The notes under the pieces were generated by a model. It was not told the origin of the DNA, ran no database searches, and was given only the letters and a program-made list of their open reading frames with translations. From Pseudomonadota bacterium (GTDB lineage Bacteria > Myxococcota_A > Polyangia > GCA-2747355): a DNA stretch of 64,000 nt. Within the stretch, counting starts at the first letter, position 1; every line of letters begins with the position of its first letter. The stretch covers positions 313,031-377,030 of the forward strand of contig JADJDT010000005.1 of assembly GCA_016702545.1 (NCBI GenBank). Direction: 5' to 3'. Of the stretch, positions 35,250 to 42,476 are shown one piece after another. The position numbers were made by a program, and so were the translations under genes.

Positions 35250-37010
35250 CTAGCCGGCCCAGTCGCCCGCGCGGATCCTGCCCCACAGCGTAGCGCTTAG
35301 CCCGACGTAGCTCTGCTGCTCGGGGTCGCGCAGGTAGAGCCTCTCGCCCTCGGCCAACCATGACGGGTCGAAGCCCTGCTCGCGCAGCTCGCGCTTGCGC
35401 GGCTTGAGGCTGCCGGTGAGCGGGAGCTGCGCTACGAGCCGCAGGAAACGCGGTTGTGCGTAGGCCGGCAAGGCGCGGCTGACATACTCGTAGCACGACT
35501 CGGCGCCGAAGGCGGCGTCGGTGACGAGCGCGGCCATGCCGGCGCGCCCCTCGCTGCCCGGCACGGCCACGCCGTAGACCGCGCACTGGGTCACGCCGGG
35601 GGCCTGCAGCAGCACCTGCTCGACCTGCTGGGCCGAGACGTTGTGGCTCTGCCAGCGAAACGAATCGCCCAAGCGATCGACGAAGTAGAGCCGGTGCAGG
35701 CGGTCGCGCCGCAGCAGGTCGCCGGTGTCGAACCAACGGTCGCCGGGCGCAAAGACGTCAGTCAGCACCCGCTGCTCGCTCGCCGTGCCGTCGACGTAGC
35801 CGTCGAAGCCGTTGCGGGCGCTGATCGCGCCGAGCAGCAGCGCGGGCTCGTCTGCCGGCGCGGGGATGGCGAAGCCGCGCGCGTCGCGCGTCAGGGCCTC
35901 GCGCTCGAGGTCGTAGCGCGCCAGCGCCATGCGCCCCGGCACCAGCACGCCGCAGCTACCGGGCGTGTTGAGCAGGTTGAGCGTCTCGGCGTTGCCCTCG
36001 GTCGAGGCATAGAACTCGAGCACCTGACGCACGCCGAAGCGTTGGCGCAGCGGCGGCCAGAGCTCCGCGCGCAGGCCGTTGCCGAAGACGCGGGTCACCT
36101 GGTGGTCACGCTCGTCCGCGCGGGCCGGTTGCTGTACCAGGTAGCGGCACAGCTCGCCGACGTAGCTGAAGATCGTCGCCCCGCTGGCGCGGCACTCGTC
36201 CCAGAACTGGCGCGCCGAGAAGCGGCGGCCGAGCGCCAGGCGGCAGCGCTGCGTCAGCGCGATCGGCACGGCGATGATCGTCGCCGTGCCGTGGCACAAG
36301 GGCAGGCAGTTGTAGACGCAGTCCGCGGGCCCCACGCGCAGCGCGGCGCCGAAGACCATCCCCGCGCGCCACAGCCGGTGGTGCTTGACCACGGCGGCGC
36401 GGGGCAGCCCGGTGGTGCCGCTGGTGTAGACGTAGGCCACGACCTCGTCGAGTCGGCGGCTGGCGGTCTGCGGCGGATCGCTCGTGGCGCGCTGGGCCAG
36501 CACGCGCGCCCAGGCGTATTGCGTCGGCAAGCTGTCGGTCTCGTCATCGATCAGGATCTGGCCGCTGCCCAGCGCCACGGCATCGCGAATCGCCTCGAGC
36601 GCGCCGCGCTGCGCACCAGAGGCGACCAGCAGCTGCGGCTGACAGGCGTCGATTGCCTGCACCAGGGGTGCACCGACCAATTGCGGGTCGATCAGCGCCG
36701 CGATCACGCCGAGCTTGGCCAGCGCGTAGCAGTGGAACAGGTAGGCCGGGCGATTGTCGCAGAGCAACGCCACCACGTCGCCCCGGCCGAGGCCGAGGGC
36801 CTGGTAGGCGTGGGCATGCTGGTTGATGGCGGCGTTGACCGCGCTTACCGACCAGCTGCGGCCCTCGAACCACAACAGCGGATCGGCCGGCTGCGCGCGC
36901 GCCCATTGCTCGAGCTGCAGCGCCAGCGTCTGGTTGGAGTCGGGATCCCAGGTCAGCTGCGCGCCGATGGCCTGGGCCGTGCTCCAGAGCTGGCGGGGAA
37001 GGCCACGCAT
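35250..37010 (-). CDS. Long/very-long-chain acyl-CoA synthetase (FATP/FadD6-like)
   Basis: A 586-residue AMP-forming ligase activating fatty acids with CoA. The AMP-binding P-loop is 'AYVYTSGTTGLPRAAVVKHH'; other markers are 'YNCLPLCHGTATIIAVP', 'RVFGNGLRAELWPPLRQRF', 'VLEFYASTEGNAETLN', 'RWFDTGDLLRRDRLHRLYFV', 'DRLGDSFRWQSHNVSAQQVE' and, near the C-terminus, 'LTGSLKPRKRELREQGFDP'. The 'YASTEGN' and 'DSFRWKGENVST'-like motifs point to the FATP subgroup rather than classical FadD. ATG 37010 is the natural start; the frame is open far upstream but that part is antisense to the transporter. Twenty bases separate it from the POT gene, suggesting one operon. Confidence 0.9.
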   Translation of the reverse strand: MRGLPRQLWSTAQAIGAQLTWDPDSNQTLALQLEQWARAQPADPLLWFEGRSWSVSAVNAAINQHAHAYQALGLGRGDVVALLCDNRPAYLFHCYALAKLGVIAALIDPQLVGAPLVQAIDACQPQLLVASGAQRGALEAIRDAVALGSGQILIDDETDSLPTQYAWARVLAQRATSDPPQTASRRLDEVVAYVYTSGTTGLPRAAVVKHHRLWRAGMVFGAALRVGPADCVYNCLPLCHGTATIIAVPIALTQRCRLALGRRFSARQFWDECRASGATIFSYVGELCRYLVQQPARADERDHQVTRVFGNGLRAELWPPLRQRFGVRQVLEFYASTEGNAETLNLLNTPGSCGVLVPGRMALARYDLEREALTRDARGFAIPAPADEPALLLGAISARNGFDGYVDGTASEQRVLTDVFAPGDRWFDTGDLLRRDRLHRLYFVDRLGDSFRWQSHNVSAQQVEQVLLQAPGVTQCAVYGVAVPGSEGRAGMAALVTDAAFGAESCYEYVSRALPAYAQPRFLRLVAQLPLTGSLKPRKRELREQGFDPSWLAEGERLYLRDPEQQSYVGLSATLWGRIRAGDWAG

Positions 37011-37030
37011 TGCCGGGGCACCTGCTCGCG

Positions 37031-38605
37031 CTACTCGAGGCCGCGCAGCGGTCGGCGCAGCCAGCGCGCACCGACGAGCAGCAGGGCGCCGACGGCGAGG
37101 GCCAGGTAGCCGAGGCGGGTGAAGACCATCGCGTATTGCTGCAACGCCGCGGCGGCGGCCGGCGCTGCGCCGGCGGCGGTGTTCGGCAGGGCCGTCATGC
37201 TGGCGATCAGCCCGCCGAAGTGGTGCGAGTACGAGCTGGCGAGAAACCACGCGCCCATCACCGTGCTGGCGAGCCTCGGTGGGGCGAGGCGCGTCATCGC
37301 CGAGAGGCCGATCGGCGAGAGGCAGAGCTCGCCCATCGTGTGCAGCAGGTAGAGCGCCAGCAGCCAGTGTAGTGGCACGCGGGCCTGCGCGTCGGCCCAG
37401 GCGGTGCCGGCCACCAGCACCAGGTAGCCGAGGCCGAGCTGTAGCAGGGCCAGGCCAAACTTGTTGGGCGTCGAGGGGTCGGCCGCGCGTCGTTTGAGCG
37501 CGGTCCAGAGCGCGGCGACGGGCAGCGCCAACACGATCAGGAAGAGCGGGTTGGCCGCCTGCAGCACCGAGGCCGGCAGCTCCTTGAGCCGCGCGCCCGG
37601 CGCCAGCGTGGACAGCAGCGCGCCGAGCGGGCCGTGGGCCAGCGAGCGGTCGACGTGGCGCTCGGCGAAGAGCGTGAGCGAGCTCCCCGCTTGCTCGAAG
37701 AGCGCCCAGAACACGGTCGAGCAGGCCATCAGCACCAGCGCCAGCAGCAGCCGCCCGCGGGTCGTGACGTCGGCCCGCAGCGCGGCCCAGATCAACCCGC
37801 CGTAGACCGCAGCGCCGGCGCCGTAGAGCAGCCAGCCCAGGAGCTGGGGCCGTTGCAGGGCCAGCGCCAAGAGCGGCACGGCGGCCAAGCTGCCGAGCAG
37901 GGTGAGCTGCAGCGCGTCGAGCCCGAGCCAGCGCCGGGCCGTCAGCGCCTCGAGGCTGGGGGGTTCGCCGTGGCCCTCGAGCGCGGCGCGGCCGCGGCCG
38001 AACCACAGCAGGGCGATCAGCATCCCGACCCCTGCCAGGCCGAAGCCCCAATGCCAGTCGACGCGCTCGCCCAGGCTGCCGCAGACCAGCGGCGCGAGGA
38101 AGGCCCCGGTGTTGATGCCCATGTAGAAGATCGTGAAGCCCGCATCGCGGCGCGGATCGCCCGGCGCGTAGAGCCGACCGACCAGGCTCGAGATGTTGGG
38201 CTTGAAGAAGCCGTTGCCGAGGCACAGCAGCGCCAGCGCGGCGTAGAGCGCCAGCTCGTGGCGGATCGCCATCACGAAGTGGCCGAGCGCCATCAAGACC
38301 GCGCCGAGCAGCACGGCCACGCGATAGCCGAGCAGCCGGTCGGCCAGCACGCCGCCGGCCAGCGGACAGGCGTAGACCAGCGCGCCGTAGGCGCCATAGA
38401 CGCCGTAGGCGCGGCGGTCGGAGTAGCGCAGCACCCGCGTCATGTAGAGCGTCAAGAGCGAGCGCATGCCGTAGAAGCTGAAGCGCTCCCAAAGCTCGGT
38501 GACGAAGAGGACGGCCAGCCCCCGCGGATGGTGCGCGCGTCCCGGAGCCCGGCCGCCGACGACGATCGGGGGCGGTGGGGTCGGCTTGGCGTCGGGCTCG
38601 GACAT
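37031..38605 (-). CDS. POT-family proton-coupled oligopeptide transporter
   Basis: A 524-residue inner-membrane transporter with about 12-14 helices. Family signatures: 'VTELWERFSFYGMRSLLTLY' (ExxERFxYY proton-coupling motif, with Phe at one Tyr), 'GNGFFKPNISSLVGRLY', 'GFTIFYMGINTGAFLAPLVC' (PTR2 signature) and 'YLLHTMGELCLSPIGLSAMT'. It imports di- and tripeptides with protons. It is followed at 20 bp by the acyl-CoA synthetase gene. The start ATG 38605 is the first in frame; a divergent acyltransferase gene starts 100 bp away. Confidence 0.93.
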   Translation of the reverse strand: MSEPDAKPTPPPPIVVGGRAPGRAHHPRGLAVLFVTELWERFSFYGMRSLLTLYMTRVLRYSDRRAYGVYGAYGALVYACPLAGGVLADRLLGYRVAVLLGAVLMALGHFVMAIRHELALYAALALLCLGNGFFKPNISSLVGRLYAPGDPRRDAGFTIFYMGINTGAFLAPLVCGSLGERVDWHWGFGLAGVGMLIALLWFGRGRAALEGHGEPPSLEALTARRWLGLDALQLTLLGSLAAVPLLALALQRPQLLGWLLYGAGAAVYGGLIWAALRADVTTRGRLLLALVLMACSTVFWALFEQAGSSLTLFAERHVDRSLAHGPLGALLSTLAPGARLKELPASVLQAANPLFLIVLALPVAALWTALKRRAADPSTPNKFGLALLQLGLGYLVLVAGTAWADAQARVPLHWLLALYLLHTMGELCLSPIGLSAMTRLAPPRLASTVMGAWFLASSYSHHFGGLIASMTALPNTAAGAAPAAAAALQQYAMVFTRLGYLALAVGALLLVGARWLRRPLRGLE

Positions 38606-38704
38606 CGGCGCTCCGGGCGAGGGCCGCGCAGTGTAACTCAGACGGGGTCGTGGAGGGCCGTGTTATCGTCGGCGCGCCAGCGGTCGCGGGGAGTGCGCAG
38701 AGCG

Positions 38705-39226
38705 ATGCCAGCACGCAGTCATGGGACGGGGCAGTTCCGCGCGGAGGACTTCGCCCGCCTGGGGCAGGGCGTCGTCTTCGAGCCCGGGGTGCTGGTCTTC
38801 CATCCCGAGCAGATCGAGATCGGCGACGACGTCTACATCGGCCACCAGACCATCCTCAAGGGCTACTACCGCGGGCGCCTGGTGATCGGCGCGGGGACCT
38901 GGATCGGGCAGCAGTGCTTTCTGCACGCCGGCGGCGACCTCACGATTGGTCGCGACGTCGGCATCGGTCCCTGCGTCAGGGTCGTCACCTCGACGCATCG
39001 GCTCGACGCGCCCGAGCTGCCGATTCTGCGCGCGCCGCTTGACTTCGCGCCGGTGGTCATCGAAGACGGTGCGGATCTCGGGGTCGGCGCGATCCTGTTA
39101 CCCGGTGTGACGATTGGTCGCGGGGCGCAGGTGGGGGCCGGCGCCGTCGTCACGCGCGACGTGCCGCCGCTGGCGATCGTCGCCGGCAATCCGGCGCGCG
39201 TGTTGCGCCGGCGCGGCGAGCGCTGA
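38705..39226 (+). CDS. Hexapeptide-repeat acyltransferase
   Basis: A 173-residue left-handed beta-helix protein starting at ATG 38705 after GGGAG. Hexapeptide turns run from 'VLVFHPEQIEIGDDVYIGHQ' through 'LVIGAGTWIGQQCFLHAGGD' and 'LTIGRDVGIGPCVRVVTSTH' to 'VIEDGADLGVGAILLPGVTI' and 'GAGAVVTRDVPPLAIVAGNP'. The His in 'TSTHRLD' is in the place of the catalytic His of galactoside/maltose O-acetyltransferase-like enzymes. It probably acetylates a sugar or polysaccharide precursor; donor acetyl-CoA, acceptor unknown. The small membrane protein at 39257 follows after 30 bp. Confidence 0.85.
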   Translation: MPARSHGTGQFRAEDFARLGQGVVFEPGVLVFHPEQIEIGDDVYIGHQTILKGYYRGRLVIGAGTWIGQQCFLHAGGDLTIGRDVGIGPCVRVVTSTHRLDAPELPILRAPLDFAPVVIEDGADLGVGAILLPGVTIGRGAQVGAGAVVTRDVPPLAIVAGNPARVLRRRGER

Positions 39227-39256
39227 GCCCGCGAGCCCCTGAAGCCGAGGTGTCCG

Positions 39257-39433
39257 ATGCGTTGGCTGCACGTGATCTATATCCCGCTCTGTCTGGTGAT
39301 CGGCGCGGTCGTCGGCTGGACGCTCGCCGCGAGCCGACAGGAGGCCGAGCTGGCGCGGCTGCGCGAGCGGGTCGAGGCCGACGAGCGACGGCAGGCCGAG
39401 CGTCGCCTCGAACAGTCGCGAGGGGGCGCCTGA
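39257..39433 (+). CDS. Small single-pass membrane protein (58 residues)
   Basis: Short gene of 58 codons. ATG 39257 lies downstream of a GAGG-like site. The protein begins with one hydrophobic helix (about residues 3-23, 'LHVIYIPLCLVIGAVVGWT') and continues as a charged heptad-rich helix ('EAELARLRERVEADERRQ'), i.e. a membrane anchor with a cytoplasmic coiled coil. It follows the acyltransferase by 30 bp and may be an operon partner. Coding character is supported by the helix/coiled-coil logic rather than by homology. Confidence 0.55.
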   Translation: MRWLHVIYIPLCLVIGAVVGWTLAASRQEAELARLRERVEADERRQAERRLEQSRGGA

Positions 39434-39622
39434 CCGCAGTGGCGCCGGGGCAGCGGCGCAGCGGCTACTCGACGACCTCTACCGAGTTGTTGTAAGAAGG
39501 GCCTTCCCTGTTGCGCTCGCGTGGCCTGGGGGAGCCGACGTTCGTCGGCCGTCCCTCGTCCAATGGGTCGTTACACCGGGTTTCTGGTGGGCCAACGCGC
39601 GGCGGCGGGGTGGAGGAAGACG

Positions 39623-39865
39623 ATGACCATCGCCACCACCAAGAAGAACAACCGGTCCGAGAACACGGGCTCCGCGCTCGGTGCGGCGAGCGCGCCGGCC
39701 AAGGCCGCGGCCGGCCCGGCCCGCGGTGGCCTGCGGCGCACCCCCACGCAGGAAGAGATCGCGACGCGGGCCTACGAGCTCTACGTCCAGCGCGGCTGTG
39801 CCGATGGCCACGCCGAGGAGGACTGGGCCCAGGCGCAGCGCGACCTCTCGGGCGACAAGAACTAG
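39623..39865 (+). CDS. Small DUF2934-domain protein
   Basis: An 80-residue protein starting at ATG 39623 after GAGGAAG. A Thr/Lys/Asn-rich then Ala-rich N-terminus is followed by DUF2934: 'TQEEIATRAYELYVQRGCA', then 'GHAEEDWAQAQRDL'. This short helical motif occurs in many soil bacteria, often near stress genes; its biochemical role is unknown. The next 200 bp to 40062 hold no recognisable gene. Confidence 0.75.
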   Translation: MTIATTKKNNRSENTGSALGAASAPAKAAAGPARGGLRRTPTQEEIATRAYELYVQRGCADGHAEEDWAQAQRDLSGDKN

Positions 39866-40062
39866 GCTGCAACGACCGCCCGGTGGCGGTCGACCCACCG
39901 CGGTGCCGCGCGCGGTGCCCAGCGCGAGGCCGCGCGGGCGTCGCGCCGCTATGACCTGCGGCTCGGTCTTTCCGAGCGGCACGGCTGCGCTTGCGCTGTA
40001 GCGGCCGCGAGCCGGTCGCGGGCGGCGGATGATCGGGCCCTCGACGATGAGGATGCGGCGCC

Positions 40063-41433
40063 ATGGACAAGCACCAATCAACGACACGGGTCAGCCTGGC
40101 GGCCGCGCTGCGTCATGTGCTGGCGCAGCTGGCGAAGCTGCTGGAGCACGAGGACCCGCAGCCCCTGTTGCAGGCGGACCAGCCCTTCGAGCTGGCCCTG
40201 CGCGGCTGGCGCAGGGCGGTAGAGGCGCAAACGGGCACTGCCACGGTCCAGCGCACGCGCGAGCTGGAGCACGCCAAGCTGGAGCTGATGGGGCGCGTGG
40301 CGCAGAAGCAGAAGGAGCGCGACGACCTCCAGGAGCGCAACAAGGAGCTGCTCGACCAGCTCGTCAAACAGAAGAAGCACGAGGAGACGATCAAGCAGCG
40401 CCTGCTCGAGGCGCAGTTCTCTGGGGGCGGTCTGAAGGCCGAGGCCAAGCAGCTCGACCTGGAGATCCGCGAGCTCCGGCGGCGGGTGCGAGAGCTCGAG
40501 GGCGGCCCGCCCTTGACGCCGGCCGAGGCCGCACCCACGTCGAAGTCGGCGCCGGTGGCGGCTGAACCGGAGGCGACGGACACGGACAGCGCGCCGATGG
40601 CGACCCAAGGCGCGATCAGCGATCCGGGCGCGGTGGCGGCGACCCCGCCGCCCGTAGCGATCGCGCTCTCGGAGCGCCGCGCCGCCGCGGAGCAGGCCTT
40701 CCGTGATCTCTGGAAGCCGAAGGCCACCGAGGTCCCGTCCGAGGCGCCGGCAGCGCCCGCAGCGCCGCTGCCCAAGGTGGAGGTTGCCGGGGTGGCGGCC
40801 AAAGCCGCTGGGGCGATCGAGGCACCGCGCGCGGTCGCGTCGACCTCGGGACGCCGGGCGTCGGCGCCTGCCCTGGGCGATGGGATCGAGACGCCTCGGG
40901 TCGCGTCGCCGATGGTCCAGCCCCAACCCGTCCAGCCCCAACCCGGAGTGCAACCCCGGGCCAAGCCCAGAGGCTCCGCGGGGGCGCAACCGGTGTCTGC
41001 GTTGCCCGCCGCGCGTGCTGCGCAGAAAGCCCCAGCGAGCCGGCCGCGAACTTCGCCGACGCCCAAGCCGCTGCCCAGGGGCAGGGTGGCGCTGAAGCCC
41101 GAGGCGGCCAAGGCCTTGGCCGCGGGCCCCCAGCGCGCCCAGCTCGCGGCCAAGCCCGTCGCGGCCAAGCCCGCGGCCAAGCCGGTGGCCAAGCCCGTCG
41201 CGGCCAAGCCGGCCGCCAAGAAGCCCCTGGCCAAGCCGGCCGCCAAGAAGCCCCTGGCCAAGCCGGCGGTGGGCAAGCCCCTGGCCAAGCCCGTGGCCAA
41301 GCCCGTGGGCAAGCCCCTGGCCAAGCCCCTGGGCAAGCCGGTGGTGGCGCCGCGCACCGGGGCCCAGGCCTCGGCGGCGGAGCGGTCGAAGCAGAAGACC
41401 AAGGGCGGGCGCGGCGTGCGCTCGCCGCGGTAG
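40063..41433 (+). CDS. Coiled-coil protein with Lys/Pro/Ala repeat tail (histone H1/AlgP-like)
   Basis: A 456-residue protein, ATG 40063. Residues ~1-65 form a helical head. A strongly charged coiled coil spans ~65-145 ('QKQKERDDLQERNKELLDQL', 'LDLEIRELRRRVRELEG'), and a long Pro/Ala/acidic linker runs to ~345. The last ~110 residues are repeats of AKPVAAKP, AKKPLAKP and GKPLAKP type, giving a very basic tail like AlgP or eukaryotic H1. Such tails bind DNA or RNA. In position it is just upstream of the ribosomal protein L28 gene with its own promoter between. No enzymatic motif. Repeats in the DNA match the protein repeats, so copy number may vary between strains. Confidence 0.7.
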   Translation: MDKHQSTTRVSLAAALRHVLAQLAKLLEHEDPQPLLQADQPFELALRGWRRAVEAQTGTATVQRTRELEHAKLELMGRVAQKQKERDDLQERNKELLDQLVKQKKHEETIKQRLLEAQFSGGGLKAEAKQLDLEIRELRRRVRELEGGPPLTPAEAAPTSKSAPVAAEPEATDTDSAPMATQGAISDPGAVAATPPPVAIALSERRAAAEQAFRDLWKPKATEVPSEAPAAPAAPLPKVEVAGVAAKAAGAIEAPRAVASTSGRRASAPALGDGIETPRVASPMVQPQPVQPQPGVQPRAKPRGSAGAQPVSALPAARAAQKAPASRPRTSPTPKPLPRGRVALKPEAAKALAAGPQRAQLAAKPVAAKPAAKPVAKPVAAKPAAKKPLAKPAAKKPLAKPAVGKPLAKPVAKPVGKPLAKPLGKPVVAPRTGAQASAAERSKQKTKGGRGVRSPR

Positions 41434-41459
41434 CAGGAGAGGCTGCGCGCGGAGCTTCG

Positions 41460-41488
41460 TTGACAGGTCGGAGCCGATGATCTACACC
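41460..41488 (+). promoter_or_regulatory. Promoter of rpmB
   Basis: A consensus -35 TTGACA (41460-41465), 17-bp spacer and TACACC (41483-41488) lie about 40 bp before the L28 start. The -10 is weak, but the perfect -35 and spacing make this plausible for a ribosomal protein gene. Confidence 0.5.
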
Positions 41489-41528
41489 ACGCCCCCGGTT
41501 ACCGAACCGAATCATGGAAGGTGCTCTC

Positions 41529-41768
41529 ATGGCCTGGCGCTGTAGTTTGACGGGGGCACGTCCCAACGTCGCCAACACTGTCTCGCACTCCAATATCAAG
41601 ACCAAGTCGGTGCAGCTGCCGAACCTGCGCCACAAGCGGTTGTGGCTCGAGTCCCAGCAGCGCTTCGTGCGCGTGCGCCTCTCAGCGCGTGCGCTGCGTA
41701 CCGTGACGCGCCAGGGCCTCGACCGCTTCATGGCCGAGCAGGGGCTGCGTCTCCGGGACGTGACCTGA
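41529..41768 (+). CDS. rpmB: 50S ribosomal protein L28
   Basis: A 79-residue protein beginning at ATG 41529 with GAAGG upstream. The sequence follows L28: 'WRCSLTGARPNVANTVSHSN', 'IKTKSVQLPNLRHKRLW' and 'VRVRLSARALRTV'. Only one Cys is seen near the N-terminus, so this is probably the zinc-independent form. It stands alone here (L33 is not adjacent), convergent with the release-factor-like gene. Confidence 0.92.
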   Translation: MAWRCSLTGARPNVANTVSHSNIKTKSVQLPNLRHKRLWLESQQRFVRVRLSARALRTVTRQGLDRFMAEQGLRLRDVT

Positions 41769-41783
41769 GCTGGACAAGCTGGG

Positions 41784-41802
41784 GCGCCGCTTCATGCGGC
41801 GC
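41784..41802. terminator. Hairpin between convergent rpmB and release-factor-like genes
   Basis: GCGCCGC (41784-41790), loop TTCAT, GCGGCGC (41796-41802): perfect 7-bp GC stem 15 bp after the L28 stop. No T-run follows; probably serves both strands. Confidence 0.45.
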
Positions 41803-41832
41803 TCGGCGTGCAGCGTATCGCTAGCGCATCGC

Positions 41833-42363
41833 TCAGCGTGGGCGCAGGCGGCGCAGGTTGCGCGCCGACCGCAGCTCGTTGACCTTCTGTCCCAATGCCG
41901 GATCGCTCAGCAGGCGGTGCGCGAGGGCCGCGCTGCCGACGCCCACGTGCGCGGCGACGGCGCTGACCGAGCAATCACACGCCACGAAGAGGTCGAGCAA
42001 GGCCGCCACGGCGCCCGGGAAGCTCGCGCTGCGGGGTCCGGGCGGGCTCGCGGCGGCGAGCCACTGCGATAACGCGGCCGGTGGGTGGTAGTCCTCGATC
42101 GCCACCGGTGTGCGCCATTCGAGCGCCAGGCGCAAGCGCAGCGCCCGCAGCGCCGAGCGCCGGTTCTCGTGCTGTGAGCGCGTGCGCGTCGCCTGGGCCG
42201 CCAGCCCGGTCGGGCGATGGTGCAGGCGCACCGCGCTGCTGGTCTTGTTGCGCTTCTGCCCGCCGGGTCCCGAGCCACGATAGGTGTGCACCTCGCACTG
42301 CGCGAGCAGGGCCGCATCGCTCAACGCCAGGAAGGCCGCAGTGGTTGCCGGGGGCTGGCCCAT
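41833..42363 (-). CDS. Peptide chain release factor-like protein (GGQ protein)
   Basis: About 176 residues. The class I release-factor hydrolysis motif is intact in 'RGSGPGGQKRNKTSSAVRL', followed by 'HHRPTGLAAQATRTRSQHEN' and 'RRSALRALRLRLA', the usual continuation of domain 3. There is no codon-recognition domain (no PxT/SPF region), so it belongs with stand-alone GGQ proteins that release stalled peptidyl-tRNA or modify ribosome rescue (ArfB-like group), though its C-terminus ('LLDLFVACDCSVSAVAAHVG') is not the basic ArfB tail. ATG 42363 is preferred; TTG 42399 is possible. Confidence 0.8.
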   Translation of the reverse strand: MGQPPATTAAFLALSDAALLAQCEVHTYRGSGPGGQKRNKTSSAVRLHHRPTGLAAQATRTRSQHENRRSALRALRLRLALEWRTPVAIEDYHPPAALSQWLAAASPPGPRSASFPGAVAALLDLFVACDCSVSAVAAHVGVGSAALAHRLLSDPALGQKVNELRSARNLRRLRPR

Positions 42364-42476
42364 CGTCGGAACATCGCCGATGCGCGGGTCGGCTCGCAAG
42401 CGGCGCTGGGGCAGGCTGGCGAGCTGCCCGCGCCGGTTGACCGCTTCACCGCCCCTCCGGCATGGTTCGGGCTGCG

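Noticed and set aside
37011..38714. N-terminal extension of the acyl-CoA synthetase frame antisense/out-of-phase to the transporter
   Set aside because: Composition is Arg/Ala/Gly-rich with no domain; the transporter frame on the same strand is clearly the real gene and the ligase starts at 37010.
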